DNA of 64,000 bases, taken from contig NZ_LQXS01000004.1 of NCBI RefSeq assembly GCF_001586775.1, positions 186,001-250,000 of the forward strand, written 5' to 3'. Positions 1 to 9,175 of this stretch are shown here, in pieces. A program made the position numbers and the translations under genes. Every line of letters begins with the position of its first letter. Within the stretch, counting starts at the first letter, position 1. The notes beneath the pieces are model-generated. The model saw only the letters and a program-made list of their open reading frames with translations, was not told where the DNA came from and ran no database searches. This DNA comes from Sphingobacterium populi (lineage in GTDB: Bacteria; Bacteroidota; Bacteroidia; Sphingobacteriales; Sphingobacteriaceae).

Positions 1-1
1 A

Positions 2-730
2 TATTACAAACAAGGCGGTTTAGATTTCAGAGAAAATCAGCGCGTTATTGATGTTGTAAAGGATGTTGCGGAGCATATAGACATGGGCAAGGATGGAATT
101 ATCACCGCCTCCCAACTTTTAACACAATTTTTGTTTCCGCCAGAGAAACAATTTGGAATGGTTTCTAAGCTAAGTGGTGGAGAGCGTAAGCGATTGCAAT
201 TAATGCGTGTTTTGATGCTAAATCCAAACTTTTTGATATTGGATGAGCCCTCGAACGATCTTGATATGGATACTTTAAATATTCTTGAAGATTTCCTAGA
301 GCGTTTTCCAGGCGTTTTATTATTGGTCACACATGACAGGTATTTATTGGATAAACTTACGGATCAATTATTCATATTTGATGGCAGCGGACATGTACAG
401 TTGTATAATGGAAATTATGCTGACTTTAAATTTGAACAGGACGAGCGGCTAAAGGAGGAGAAAAATATTAAATCAAAGGATGCAAATCAGCAAAAGCCAG
501 CTCAAACTACACAAACCAAAAGCAAAATATCATACAAAGAAATGATTGAATTCAATTCGCTTGAGACGGATATACAGCGAATTGAAGATGAAATTACAGC
601 ACTTTCGGGAAAACTAATGGAAGTGGAGGATCATATCGAATTAAGCAAAATAGCGCAAGATATTGATCGCTTAAAAAACGAATTAGATAATAAATCGGCG
701 CGTTGGATCGAATTAGCCGAACTAATATAA
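2..730 (+). CDS. ABC-F family ATPase, C-terminal part (5' end outside window)
   Basis: This is the second half of a soluble duplicated ABC ATPase of the ABC-F class (Uup/EttA/YdiF type). These proteins bind ribosomes rather than pump solutes. The reading frame is open from base 2, so the gene starts upstream of the window. Visible motifs are the signature LSGGERKR, a Walker B with DEPSNDLD, and the switch histidine in LLLVTHDR. After the ATPase comes a charged linker and then a coiled-coil tail of roughly 65 residues (EMIEFNSLETDIQRIEDEI onward), which matches the C-terminal domain of Uup-like members. The usual DEPTN is DEPSN here, a mild change. The family is certain; the subfamily (Uup-like) is inferred from the tail. 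Confidence 0.9.
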   Translation, partial: YYKQGGLDFRENQRVIDVVKDVAEHIDMGKDGIITASQLLTQFLFPPEKQFGMVSKLSGGERKRLQLMRVLMLNPNFLILDEPSNDLDMDTLNILEDFLERFPGVLLLVTHDRYLLDKLTDQLFIFDGSGHVQLYNGNYADFKFEQDERLKEEKNIKSKDANQQKPAQTTQTKSKISYKEMIEFNSLETDIQRIEDEITALSGKLMEVEDHIELSKIAQDIDRLKNELDNKSARWIELAELI

Positions 731-746
731 CGTTTCACGTGGAACA
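731..746 (+). other. parS: parS-like ParB binding site 1
   Basis: The 16-mer CGTTTCACGTGGAACA matches the bacterial parS consensus TGTTNCACGTGAAACA, read on the other strand, at 15 of 16 positions. It lies in the 24-base gap between the ABC-F stop and the mnmG region, 25 bases before a second, perfect copy. parS sites bind ParB and normally cluster near the replication origin. No parB gene is in the window. Confidence 0.8.
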
Positions 747-755
747 TATCAGTAA

Positions 756-771
756 TGTTTCACGTGGAACA
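756..771 (+). other. parS: parS-like ParB binding site 2
   Basis: TGTTTCACGTGGAACA is the exact reverse complement of TGTTCCACGTGAAACA, a perfect parS consensus. It overlaps a possible early mnmG start (ATG at 755); translating it gives MFHVEH, a peptide that is an artefact of parS. The two copies are a tandem pair with a 25-base period. This supports ParB loading in this region and argues for the later mnmG start at 785. Confidence 0.87.
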
Positions 772-784
772 CAGTAAAAGAATC

Positions 785-2641
785 ATGTTTGATAAATATA
801 ATGTCATAGTGGTAGGTGCGGGGCACGCGGGTTGCGAAGCAGCAGCGGCGGCAGCTAACCTAGGTTCAAAAACACTTTTAATAACAATGAATATGGGTGT
901 TATTGCTCAAATGAGCTGTAACCCCGCAATTGGAGGCGTAGCAAAAGGGCAAATAGTTCGTGAAATTGATGCTATGGGAGGTTATACGGGAATTATTGCC
1001 GATAAATCTACTATACAGTTTAGAATGCTTAATCGCTCGAAAGGTCCAGCAATGTGGAGTCCAAGAGCACAGAATGATCGAATGAGATTTGCCGAAGAAT
1101 GGCGTTGGCAACTAGAAGACATTCCAAATTTAGATATATGGCAAGATACCGTTAAAGAACTAATAGTAGAAGGCGATACTGTGAAAGGTGTGATCACATC
1201 TTTGGGAATTAGTATTTCTTCTGATGCTGTTATCTTAACTAACGGTACGTTTCTAAACGGTACAATACATATCGGCGAAAAAAAATTCGGTGGTGGTAGA
1301 ACGGGAGAAAAAGCTGCAACTGGACTCACTGAACAACTCGTAACCTTAGGTTTCGAGTCTGGCCGAATGAAAACCGGAACTCCTCCACGTATAGATGGCA
1401 GAAGTCTTGATTACACAAAAATGGAGGAACAATGGGGAGATGACAATCCCGGTAGATTTTCCTATACAGAAGTGCAGCGCCCTTTGCAAAAACGCTGCTG
1501 CTGGATCACTTATACTAATGCAGATGTTCACGAAATACTGAAAACAGGGTTTGAACAATCGCCTATGTTCACAGGCCGTATTAAAGGCTTAGGACCAAGA
1601 TACTGCCCGTCCATAGAAGACAAAATAAACAGATTCTCTGAGCGGGATCGGCATCAAATCTTTGTCGAACCGGAAGGTTTTAGAACGGTAGAAATATATG
1701 TTAACGGTTTCTCCACATCCTTACCAGAGGAAGTGCAGCTCAAAGCACTTCGCTGCATTCCTGGTTTCGAAAAAGCTAAAATGTATAGGCCAGGTTATGC
1801 CATCGAATACGATTATTTTCCTCCGATGCAGCTTGACCTAACGTTGGAAACTCAGCGTATTAAACACCTATTTTTCGCAGGCCAAATAAATGGTACAACG
1901 GGGTATGAAGAAGCGGCAGCGCAAGGATTCGTAGCTGGTATCAATGCCCACCAACGCATCAATGATCTACAGGAATTGATATTAAAGAGATCAGAATCTT
2001 ACATTGGTGTTTTAATCGACGATCTTGTCACAAAGGGTACGGATGAACCTTATAGAATGTTTACCTCTCGAGCAGAACATCGCCTATTGCTTCGACAAGA
2101 CAATGCCGATATTAGGCTTACACCGATAGGCCATAAATTGGGTCTAATAAGCGATGAGCGATTGGAAAGGGTAAAACAAAAGATATCGGAATCGGACCGT
2201 ATTGTACAATTTTTGCGCAATACAAGTTCGGAACCTGATGAAGTAAATACCGCTCTTTTGGAATGGGGTTCAACAGAGATTAATCAAAAAACTAGACTAT
2301 TCAATCTACTAAGTCGGCCACAAGTCGATATACAAAGTCTCGCAGCCGTTGACAGTAATCTCAACACTTTCTTGAAAAACTTCGACACCGAAACAATTGA
2401 GCAAGCTGAGATAAAAGTGAAATATGATAGTTACTTCGAAAAAGAAATGGAGATCGTGAATAAGATGAAAAAAATGGAGGATAAAGAAATTCACCAGGAT
2501 TTTGATTATTCAAAAATAAATTCTCTATCTACGGAAGCTCGCCAAAAGTTAGCCAATGTAAAACCGCGTACTTTAGGTCAAGCATCGCGCATTTCGGGGG
2601 TATCACCGGCAGATATTAGCATTTTAATGGTTCATATTTAA
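785..2641 (+). CDS. mnmG: tRNA uridine-5-carboxymethylaminomethyl modification enzyme MnmG (GidA)
   Basis: MnmG is the FAD-dependent partner of MnmE. Together they modify the wobble uridine of several tRNAs in the cytoplasm. The 618-residue protein begins [20 protein letters not shown], with the dinucleotide-binding GAGHAG at residues 11-16. A conserved Cys sits in MSCNPAIGG (about residue 45) and another just before WITYTN (about 239). [12 protein letters not shown] and the C-terminal helical domain ending [13 protein letters not shown] are also typical, and the length is normal. An in-frame ATG at 755 would add ten residues ([10 protein letters not shown]), but those bases are a parS site, so I place the start at 785. 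mnmE is not in the window. A change in expression linked to ParB binding is possible but not shown. Confidence 0.96.
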   Translation: MFDKYNVIVVGAGHAGCEAAAAAANLGSKTLLITMNMGVIAQMSCNPAIGGVAKGQIVREIDAMGGYTGIIADKSTIQFRMLNRSKGPAMWSPRAQNDRMRFAEEWRWQLEDIPNLDIWQDTVKELIVEGDTVKGVITSLGISISSDAVILTNGTFLNGTIHIGEKKFGGGRTGEKAATGLTEQLVTLGFESGRMKTGTPPRIDGRSLDYTKMEEQWGDDNPGRFSYTEVQRPLQKRCCWITYTNADVHEILKTGFEQSPMFTGRIKGLGPRYCPSIEDKINRFSERDRHQIFVEPEGFRTVEIYVNGFSTSLPEEVQLKALRCIPGFEKAKMYRPGYAIEYDYFPPMQLDLTLETQRIKHLFFAGQINGTTGYEEAAAQGFVAGINAHQRINDLQELILKRSESYIGVLIDDLVTKGTDEPYRMFTSRAEHRLLLRQDNADIRLTPIGHKLGLISDERLERVKQKISESDRIVQFLRNTSSEPDEVNTALLEWGSTEINQKTRLFNLLSRPQVDIQSLAAVDSNLNTFLKNFDTETIEQAEIKVKYDSYFEKEMEIVNKMKKMEDKEIHQDFDYSKINSLSTEARQKLANVKPRTLGQASRISGVSPADISILMVHI

Positions 2642-2721
2642 TAAAGTATTGATAATCAAAGTTTTATATAAAATATTTTAGGAAGCAATATAAGCTGATT
2701 TAACGCATTATTTTAAAAAAT

Positions 2722-4407
2722 ATGAGTACGCTATCCAAAAGCCGTGAAAATCGCTTAAAACGCATAAAAAGCGTATTAAGCAACAACATTAGTTTACTAA
2801 TGCTTTCTATCACCATCTTGCTTTCTTTTCAGCACTGTGCCAACATGTCGCGGCCTACTGGTGGACCAAAAGATTCCATACCACCAAGTGTCGTAGCTGA
2901 ACTGCCTGCTAATTTTTCAACCAATTTTACCGAACGAAAAATTCAAATCACATTTGATGAATTTGTAAAAACTACAAACCAACAAAAGGAATTCAGTATA
3001 TCACCAGATTTGGATATACCTGCCATTTATAAAATTCGCAAAAGAAATTTGCACATAGAACTTCCCGATAGTTTGGAAGAAAATACTACTTATACCATAA
3101 ATCTCGGTAAAGGCTTAGTGGATTTTAATGAAGGTAATCCTATACTCAATTATACTTATGTGTTTTCGACAGGGCCAGAACTAGATTCTTTGTCAATATC
3201 TGGATCAGTGAGCAATGGCTACACACAAGATTTTGATCCAGAGAAGGACAAAGACATTAATGTCATTCTGATTCCCACCAGTAGAGATTCAATTTTTGGA
3301 AAGAAAAAAGCTTCCATCTTTACTACCGTGGATACTTCAGGAACATTCACACTGCGTAATTTAAAAGAAGATACATACAGAATTTACGCCATTAAAGAAC
3401 AGAATAACGATCGTACTTATAATTCACCAGACGAATGGATTGGATTCCTACGGGATAGTATTGTATTGCGAAAAGATACATCGGGTATACACCTAGAGCT
3501 TAGTAAAGGCAATCCACTTGATTTTAAGATACTCGAAAGAAAACTCGAAAGTAGTGGTATGGCACTCCTGGTGTTTAATAAAGTTCTGGAAGAACCGATG
3601 ATCAGATTTTTGGATCCTGTCGTATTGAATGATCAATCCATACCTCGATTTACTCCAACGAATGATTCGGTTAGAATATATCTTCCAAATCTTGAATTTG
3701 ATTCGCTAAAATTCGAAGTATCTGATAAAACTGGTATTAAAGATACCACAGTGATTCGTAGGCCTAGAAATCTAAAACTAGAAAGAAACATCACACCAAA
3801 ATTTAGTATTACAAATAAAGTAGATCGTGTAAAACACATCCAATTATCAGCATCGACGCCACTACAACAAGTAGATAAATCAAAAGTTATTCTTATTGAA
3901 GATTCTATACCCAGACGTAATTTTCAGTTACAAGCAGACAGTATTCGTGAAGAATTATATCATATCAGGTACAACTGGCGTCCGAAAAGAAACTACGAAA
4001 TTACGCTAGAAGAAGGGGCAATGCAGGGTTACTTTGGTGAAACCAATAAAGAGGAAAAAATTCAATTTACGATGAACGAGGCTGATAGCTACGGTGATAT
4101 TTATTTAACGTTTAACGGTCTAGATTCCACACAACAGTACGTAATAGAATTAATATCAGAAAATAAAGAAAAGAAATTTGAGACTGATATACTGTCTTCA
4201 AATCATCAACATAACTACACGAAATACCCAACCGGAAAATATAGTATACGCGTCATTTGGGACAGAAATAGGAACGGGAAGTGGGATCCTGCCGATGTAT
4301 GGACGCTAACTAAACAAGAACCAATTTGGTATCTTGATAGAACATTTACTATTCGAGCTAATTGGGAACAAAACGAAACTATTGACGTTAATTTTACTGT
4401 CCGTTAG
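2722..4407 (+). CDS. Ig-like (Big_5) domain envelope lipoprotein
   Basis: A 561-residue exported protein of a family common in Bacteroidota. A basic N-terminal region is followed by a hydrophobic stretch (about residues 23-36) and Cys39, a possible lipid attachment site, although the preceding FQH is a poor lipobox. Next comes MSRPTGGPKDSIPPSV, a typical opening of these proteins (PxGGPKDxxPP). Residues about 48-150 resemble a bacterial Ig-like fold, with ITFDEFV and TYTINLGKGLVDFNEGN. The middle and C-terminal parts look beta-rich, ending with a DRNRNGKWDPAD segment. It is likely anchored in the envelope; the molecular role is unknown. It is 80 bases after mnmG and overlaps the convergent next gene by four bases. 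Confidence 0.8.
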   Translation: MSTLSKSRENRLKRIKSVLSNNISLLMLSITILLSFQHCANMSRPTGGPKDSIPPSVVAELPANFSTNFTERKIQITFDEFVKTTNQQKEFSISPDLDIPAIYKIRKRNLHIELPDSLEENTTYTINLGKGLVDFNEGNPILNYTYVFSTGPELDSLSISGSVSNGYTQDFDPEKDKDINVILIPTSRDSIFGKKKASIFTTVDTSGTFTLRNLKEDTYRIYAIKEQNNDRTYNSPDEWIGFLRDSIVLRKDTSGIHLELSKGNPLDFKILERKLESSGMALLVFNKVLEEPMIRFLDPVVLNDQSIPRFTPTNDSVRIYLPNLEFDSLKFEVSDKTGIKDTTVIRRPRNLKLERNITPKFSITNKVDRVKHIQLSASTPLQQVDKSKVILIEDSIPRRNFQLQADSIREELYHIRYNWRPKRNYEITLEEGAMQGYFGETNKEEKIQFTMNEADSYGDIYLTFNGLDSTQQYVIELISENKEKKFETDILSSNHQHNYTKYPTGKYSIRVIWDRNRNGKWDPADVWTLTKQEPIWYLDRTFTIRANWEQNETIDVNFTVR

Positions 4408-4934
4408 TCGGACTCATCTGTATCTTTAAACCAAGAGCTATACAGTACGTAATTATGCGGTAATTTGTCTAGTAAAGCCAATTGCTCATCCGTGAGTGGC
4501 TTTACTTTCTTTGCAGGCACACCAGCGTAGAGATAACCAGACTCACAAACAGTATTCTCTAAAACAACTGCTCCAGCAGCAATGATTACGTGGCTTTGCA
4601 AAACTGCGCGATCCATCACAATAGCGCCCATTCCAACCAATACGTGCGAATGGATCACGCAACCATGTATTATGGCATTGTGCCCGATATTAACGTATGA
4701 TCCAATATCAGTACCATTCCGCTCGTACGTACCGTGAATAGTGACGTTATCCTGAATATTGGTATAATGACCAATTTTTATATAATTCACATCGCCACGT
4801 ACCACCGCATTGAACCAAATTGAACAATGCGAGCCAATAGAAACATCGCCAACAACAGTACAATTTGGCGCCAAAAAAGCATCAAGAGGAATATCTGGCA
4901 CTTTATCTCCTACAGGCAATATAATAGCTGACAT
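4404..4934 (-). CDS. Gamma carbonic anhydrase family hexapeptide-repeat protein
   Basis: A 176-residue left-handed beta-helix protein of the gamma-carbonic anhydrase/PaaY/YrdA type. Hexapeptide turns run from APNCTVVGDVSIG to ENTVCESGYLYAGVPAKKV. The three metal-binding His positions of gamma-CA trimers are visible in VTIHG and IGHNAIIHGC. Members are zinc or iron enzymes hydrating CO2, but many homologues have no proven activity, so the catalytic role is inferred. The start MSAIILPVGDKVPD is chosen because it begins the first strand; a longer frame upstream (to 5015) would overlap nadB and add non-homologous residues. It is the downstream partner of nadB, 16 bases after its stop. Confidence 0.88.
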   Translation of the reverse strand: MSAIILPVGDKVPDIPLDAFLAPNCTVVGDVSIGSHCSIWFNAVVRGDVNYIKIGHYTNIQDNVTIHGTYERNGTDIGSYVNIGHNAIIHGCVIHSHVLVGMGAIVMDRAVLQSHVIIAAGAVVLENTVCESGYLYAGVPAKKVKPLTDEQLALLDKLPHNYVLYSSWFKDTDESD

Positions 4935-4950
4935 AATAATAATATAAAAA

Positions 4951-6543
4951 TTAGTAAATAGTATCTCGTAATTCAGCCGCGTGGTCAGGATAATCTGTCG
5001 TATAATGCAAACCACGACTTTCCTTACGTGCCATTGCGGACTTTACAACCAAATAAGCTACCTGAATAACATTGCGCAGTTCACATAGTTTTACAGATAA
5101 ACGTGTATTCTTGTAGAAAGATTCAGTTTCGTCATATAATAACCACAATCTTCGCATAGCGCGCTCCAAGCGAAAATCAGATCGAACAATACCAACATAA
5201 TCACTCATTAATTTTTGGGTTTCTCTAAGATTGTGAGTTACCAAAATATCTTCGTTGGACAAACTAGTATCCGTATCGTCCCATTCGGGGATATCATGCC
5301 TATAATTTAGCTCTTCATACGTGTTTTCCACATGTTTGAAAATACGATGTGCATAAACTGCAGCTTCTAATAAAGAGTTGGATGCCAAACGATTAGCGCC
5401 ATGCAAACCAGTCGAGGCACATTCACCGCAAGCGTACAAATGTTGAATACTGGTAGCACCATGGCCATCTACCATAATTCCCCCACATAAATAATGTGCT
5501 GCTGGCGACACCGGAATAAAATCTGTGCACATATCGACACCAATCCGCAAACATTGTGCATAAATATTGGGAAAATGTGCAAGGATATCCTCTTTGCTAC
5601 GATGTGTAATATCCAGATATACATAATCCAAACCGGATTTTTTCATCTCCAAATCAATCGCTCGCGCTACGATATCTCGAGGTGCAAGTGAACCACGTTC
5701 ATCATATTCTTCCATAAAGGATACGCCATCAGCACGTCGCAAAATACCACCAAAACCACGCACTGCTTCAGAAATAAGAAAAGCTGGATATTCTGAAGGA
5801 TTAAAAAGCGCAGTCGGATGAAACTGAATGAATTCCATATTTCGCACTTTGCCTTTGGCACGATAGACCATTGCAATACCATCTCCTGTAGCAATGGTTG
5901 GGTTCGTCGTACTCGAATACACATGGCCGGCACCGCCACTCGCCATCAAAGTTACTTTAGAAAGAATTTTTTCCACACGGCCCGAAGCCGTATTCAATGC
6001 ATAAATACCATAACATGCAATATCATCAGAGCGTTTATCCACATGTATACCAACATGATGTTGAGTAATCAAATCTACAGCGAAATAGTGCGTGAGAATC
6101 TCAATATTAGGATGCGCGTGAACACGCTCCAGCAGTGCACGCTCGATCTCATAACCTGTAATATCTTTATAATGCAAGATTCGGTGAGCCGAATGTCCGC
6201 CTTCTTTGGCTAAATCATAACTACCAGATTCTTCCTTATCGAAACTAGTTCCATAAGCGATCAGTTCTGCAATACGATCGGGGCCTTCCTTAATTACGTG
6301 CTCCACCACGTTAGGATCACATAAACCATCTCCTGCTATTAGTGTATCTGCAATATGATCAGCAAAGCTATCTGACGCGTCAATAACCACTGCTACACCA
6401 CCTTGCGCATATTTTGTATTCGATTCATCTTCATTAGATTTCGTAACGATCAAAACCTTACCCAACGTAGCTGCCTTCAATGCAAAACTCAAACCAGCAA
6501 TTCCAGAACCTACAACTAAGAAATCAGTAAACTTTTCAGACAT
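4951..6543 (-). CDS. nadB: L-aspartate oxidase NadB
   Basis: NadB oxidises L-aspartate to iminoaspartate with FAD, the first step of de novo NAD synthesis. NadA, encoded divergently at 7023, uses the product. The 530-residue protein starts MSEKFTDFLVVGSGIAGLSF with the FAD-binding GSGIAG. It has KYAQGGVAVV, the substrate-site segment HRILHY, LAPRDIVARAID, AAHYLCGGI and GECASTGLHGANRLASNSL, all diagnostic of the succinate dehydrogenase/NadB flavoprotein family. NadB is favoured over SdhA by the size and the nadA neighbour. A start 33 codons upstream is possible but would extend into the DnaA-box region and add a non-homologous hydrophobic segment. The C-terminal helical domain is complete. Confidence 0.95.
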   Translation of the reverse strand: MSEKFTDFLVVGSGIAGLSFALKAATLGKVLIVTKSNEDESNTKYAQGGVAVVIDASDSFADHIADTLIAGDGLCDPNVVEHVIKEGPDRIAELIAYGTSFDKEESGSYDLAKEGGHSAHRILHYKDITGYEIERALLERVHAHPNIEILTHYFAVDLITQHHVGIHVDKRSDDIACYGIYALNTASGRVEKILSKVTLMASGGAGHVYSSTTNPTIATGDGIAMVYRAKGKVRNMEFIQFHPTALFNPSEYPAFLISEAVRGFGGILRRADGVSFMEEYDERGSLAPRDIVARAIDLEMKKSGLDYVYLDITHRSKEDILAHFPNIYAQCLRIGVDMCTDFIPVSPAAHYLCGGIMVDGHGATSIQHLYACGECASTGLHGANRLASNSLLEAAVYAHRIFKHVENTYEELNYRHDIPEWDDTDTSLSNEDILVTHNLRETQKLMSDYVGIVRSDFRLERAMRRLWLLYDETESFYKNTRLSVKLCELRNVIQVAYLVVKSAMARKESRGLHYTTDYPDHAAELRDTIY

Positions 6544-6974
6544 CAATGCAAGAAGTAAAATAGAGCAACAAATTAACAAATAATGTGGAAAACATGTCGA
6601 AAAACCGTGGAGGGAAAAGTAAAACTTTATTTTATTCCACATTATGACGGTAAACTACACTTTTTGTGAAAACATATTACCAGATCATCACTCCAATATT
6701 AACAAAATGTAAACAACAAAGATTTCACATCGTAACATGGAAAAAATAAAAGACCAAAAATTAGATATCTGATAATCAGCTTAAATCTATAGTTCAAATT
6801 GTGGATAAGCTGTGGATAAAGTAAAATAACCATATCTCCCCTAAAAATATTAAATCACTTATCCCCATTTTCCACAGACTAATAAACAATAAGATCATTT
6901 TATATAAAACTCTTTATTAATTATTGAAAAAAGGGAATGTGGATTTCGTTTGAAATTGTTTCTTTACTTTTGTC
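6544..6974. other. oriC: Candidate chromosomal replication origin (DnaA-box cluster and AT-rich stretch)
   Basis: This non-coding gap between divergent nadB and nadA holds two perfect DnaA boxes TGTGGATAA at 6800-6808 and 6811-6819 (11-base phase). One-mismatch boxes are at 6584-6592 (TGTGGAAAA), 6859-6867 (TTATCCCCA) and 6868-6876 (TTTTCCACA), and there is a weaker one at 6938-6946. Directly after them 6881-6930 has only about 6 G or C in 50 bases, a plausible unwinding element. Transcription leaves the region on both sides. parS sites lie 6 kb to one side and dnaA 9 kb to the other. The dnaA upstream gap is much poorer in boxes. Assignment is by inference. Confidence 0.62.
6965..6972 (+). 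promoter_or_regulatory. Putative -7 promoter box of nadA
   Basis: TACTTTTG fits the Bacteroidota -7 consensus TAnnTTTG and lies 50 bases before the nadA ATG. No clear -33 TTTG is seen at the right spacing. The box directly follows the AT-rich part of the candidate origin. Confidence 0.5.
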
Positions 6975-7022
6975 TTGTTGCTACGTCATACGACACATCA
7001 TCAACCCTGCATAGAAGAGAAA

Positions 7023-8021
7023 ATGGATAATACTTTTGATACTGTTTTGGAAGCCAAAGGATACATCGATCAACCTATCGATCCATCGATTGATCTGATC
7101 GACGAAATTCAGCGTCTGAAGAAAGAAAAGAATGCCGTAATCTTGGCTCATTATTACCAAGATAGTGAAATACAAGACATCGCGGACTATATCGGCGATA
7201 GCTTAGGTTTATCGCAGCAAGCAGCGAAAACCGAAGCCGATGTAATCCTCTTTGCGGGTGTACATTTCATGGCCGAAACGGCCAAGATATTGTCCCCGAA
7301 GAAGAAAGTATTATTACCTGATTTGAAAGCAGGATGTTCATTATCAGATAGTTGCCCACCTCACTTATTTGCCAAATTCAAGGAGCAATATCCTGATCAT
7401 CTGGTAATTACTTATGTGAATTGTACTGCTGAGCTCAAAGCATTATCCGACATCGTATGTACCTCCAGCAATGCTGTCCAAATTGTGGAAAGCTTGCCCA
7501 AAGAGCAGAAGATCATCTTTGGACCAGATCGTAATCTTGGAGCCTACGTCAAAAAGAAGACGGGCAGAGATCTTGTACTGTGGAATGGAGCCTGTATGGT
7601 ACATGAAATTTTCTCTCAGGATAGAATCAATGGTTTGCGATCCGAATATCCAACGGCTAAATTTATCGCGCATCCCGAATGTGAAGATCATATCCTAGCG
7701 CAGGCCGATTACATCGGATCTACGTCAGGAATGCTTAAATATACGATTGAAAATTCGGCAGATACATTTATCGTAGCTACCGAATCAGGCATTCTGCATC
7801 AGATGCAAAAGGCCAGTCCGAGCAAAATATTTATTCCGGCTCCGCCGAATAATCTGTGCGCTTGCAACGATTGTCCGCATATGAAACTGAATACATTGGA
7901 GAAACTGTACAATTGTTTGCACTACGAATTGCCAGAAATCGTGCTGCCGCATGATGTAATACAGCGTGCACAGCAACCTATTGAGCGCATGCTTGAAATC
8001 TCTGAGCGTCTGGGATTATAA
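7023..8021 (+). CDS. nadA: Quinolinate synthase NadA
   Basis: NadA condenses iminoaspartate with dihydroxyacetone phosphate to quinolinate using a [4Fe-4S] cluster, the second step of de novo NAD synthesis. The 332-residue protein has the family opening [20 protein letters not shown]. Cluster cysteines are expected in [11 protein letters not shown], in GACMVHE and in the C-terminal [14 protein letters not shown] and GSTSGMLKY are also typical. I choose ATG 7023 over a TTG at 6975 because the extra 16 residues have no family match and lie in the promoter region. thiL follows after 22 bases, so the two are probably co-transcribed. nadC is not in the window. Confidence 0.96.
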   Translation: MDNTFDTVLEAKGYIDQPIDPSIDLIDEIQRLKKEKNAVILAHYYQDSEIQDIADYIGDSLGLSQQAAKTEADVILFAGVHFMAETAKILSPKKKVLLPDLKAGCSLSDSCPPHLFAKFKEQYPDHLVITYVNCTAELKALSDIVCTSSNAVQIVESLPKEQKIIFGPDRNLGAYVKKKTGRDLVLWNGACMVHEIFSQDRINGLRSEYPTAKFIAHPECEDHILAQADYIGSTSGMLKYTIENSADTFIVATESGILHQMQKASPSKIFIPAPPNNLCACNDCPHMKLNTLEKLYNCLHYELPEIVLPHDVIQRAQQPIERMLEISERLGL

Positions 8022-8043
8022 GTTCACCTTTTACACGAATACT

Positions 8044-9081
8044 ATGTTTGACAATAGCGAAAAGACAGATATCAAAGAATTAGGAGAATTTGGATTGATT
8101 GCACATTTAACGCAATCTGTACAATTGACGCAAGCGTCTTCTGTTAAAGGAATCGGCGACGATGCTGCTGTACTTAATTTCGAAGGCAAAAAAACTTTAA
8201 TTTCTACAGATTTATTATTAGAGAATATTCATTTTGATCTGCGCTATGTGCCTCTGAAACATTTGGGATACAAAGCAGTACAAGTCAATTTGAGTGATAT
8301 ATATGCCATGAATGGTACCGCTTCGCAGATCACGTTCTCGATCGGAATGTCTTCCAAATTTCCGTTGGAAGCTGTTGAAGAGATTTATGAAGGTGTATTA
8401 TTGGCTTGCAACAAGTACAATGTTGATTTGATTGGCGGCGATACCTCGGCGAGTCACCAAGGATTGGTACTTTCGGTAACCAGTATTGGCTATGCCGATG
8501 AAGCAGATATCACGTACCGTTCTGGCGCTAAAGAAGGCGATTTGTTGTGTGTTTCTGGCGATTTGGGTGGTGCGTACGTCGGTTTGCAATTGCTGGAACG
8601 TGAAAAACAGATTTTCTTGGAAAATCCTAATATTCAGCCTGATCTGGAAGGAAAGGACTATATTATTGAACGTCAGCTAAAACCGGATGCTCGCGGCGAC
8701 GTCGTCGAGTTATTGCGGCAGCTGGACATTAAACCCAACGCCATGATCGATGTATCGGATGGTTTGGCATCGGAGATTCTTCATATTGCCAAAGAATCAA
8801 ATGTAGGTTGTACGATTTATGAGGATAAAATTCCGTTGGATCCGATGACGTATGAGACGGCCAGAGAATTTGGTTTAGATCCAACTATATGTGCATTGAG
8901 TGGGGGGGAAGATTATGAGTTATTGTTTACTATTCCACAAGCAGATTATGACAAGGTCAAAAATCAATTGGATATCACCGTAATCGGCCACATGACGGAA
9001 GCATCAGCGGGCTGCCAGATGATCTCTAAATCGGGTAAAGTACATCCTTTGCAAGCGCAAGGCTGGAATGCTTTTAAGTAG
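8044..9081 (+). CDS. thiL: Thiamine-monophosphate kinase ThiL
   Basis: ThiL phosphorylates thiamine monophosphate to thiamine pyrophosphate, the last step of cofactor synthesis. The 345-residue protein opens with the ELGEFGLIAHLT motif, followed by GIGDDAAVL, STDLLLENIHFD, NLSDIYAMNG and GGDTSAS, and ends with DVSDGLASEI and LSGGEDYELLF. These are the magnesium and nucleotide sites of the AIR-synthase-like fold. The start MFDNSEKTDIKELGEFG is used; an upstream frame start lies inside nadA. It is downstream of nadA and ends at a strong hairpin shared with the convergent carboxyltransferase gene. Confidence 0.95.
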   Translation: MFDNSEKTDIKELGEFGLIAHLTQSVQLTQASSVKGIGDDAAVLNFEGKKTLISTDLLLENIHFDLRYVPLKHLGYKAVQVNLSDIYAMNGTASQITFSIGMSSKFPLEAVEEIYEGVLLACNKYNVDLIGGDTSASHQGLVLSVTSIGYADEADITYRSGAKEGDLLCVSGDLGGAYVGLQLLEREKQIFLENPNIQPDLEGKDYIIERQLKPDARGDVVELLRQLDIKPNAMIDVSDGLASEILHIAKESNVGCTIYEDKIPLDPMTYETAREFGLDPTICALSGGEDYELLFTIPQADYDKVKNQLDITVIGHMTEASAGCQMISKSGKVHPLQAQGWNAFK

Positions 9082-9110
9082 ATAATGCATCGTGCTAACA
9101 GATAAGATAA

Positions 9111-9154
9111 AAAAAGATAAGGCTGTATTTTTGAAAATACAGCCTTATCTTTTT
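9111..9154. terminator. Bidirectional intrinsic terminator between thiL and the carboxyltransferase gene
   Basis: A perfect inverted repeat with 21-base arms (9111-9131 and 9134-9154) has A-runs on the left and T-runs on the right flank, so it can act on both strands. The GC core is AAGGCTGTA. It sits between the two convergent genes. Confidence 0.9.
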
Positions 9155-9175
9155 TGATACTAACTTTCTTAAATT

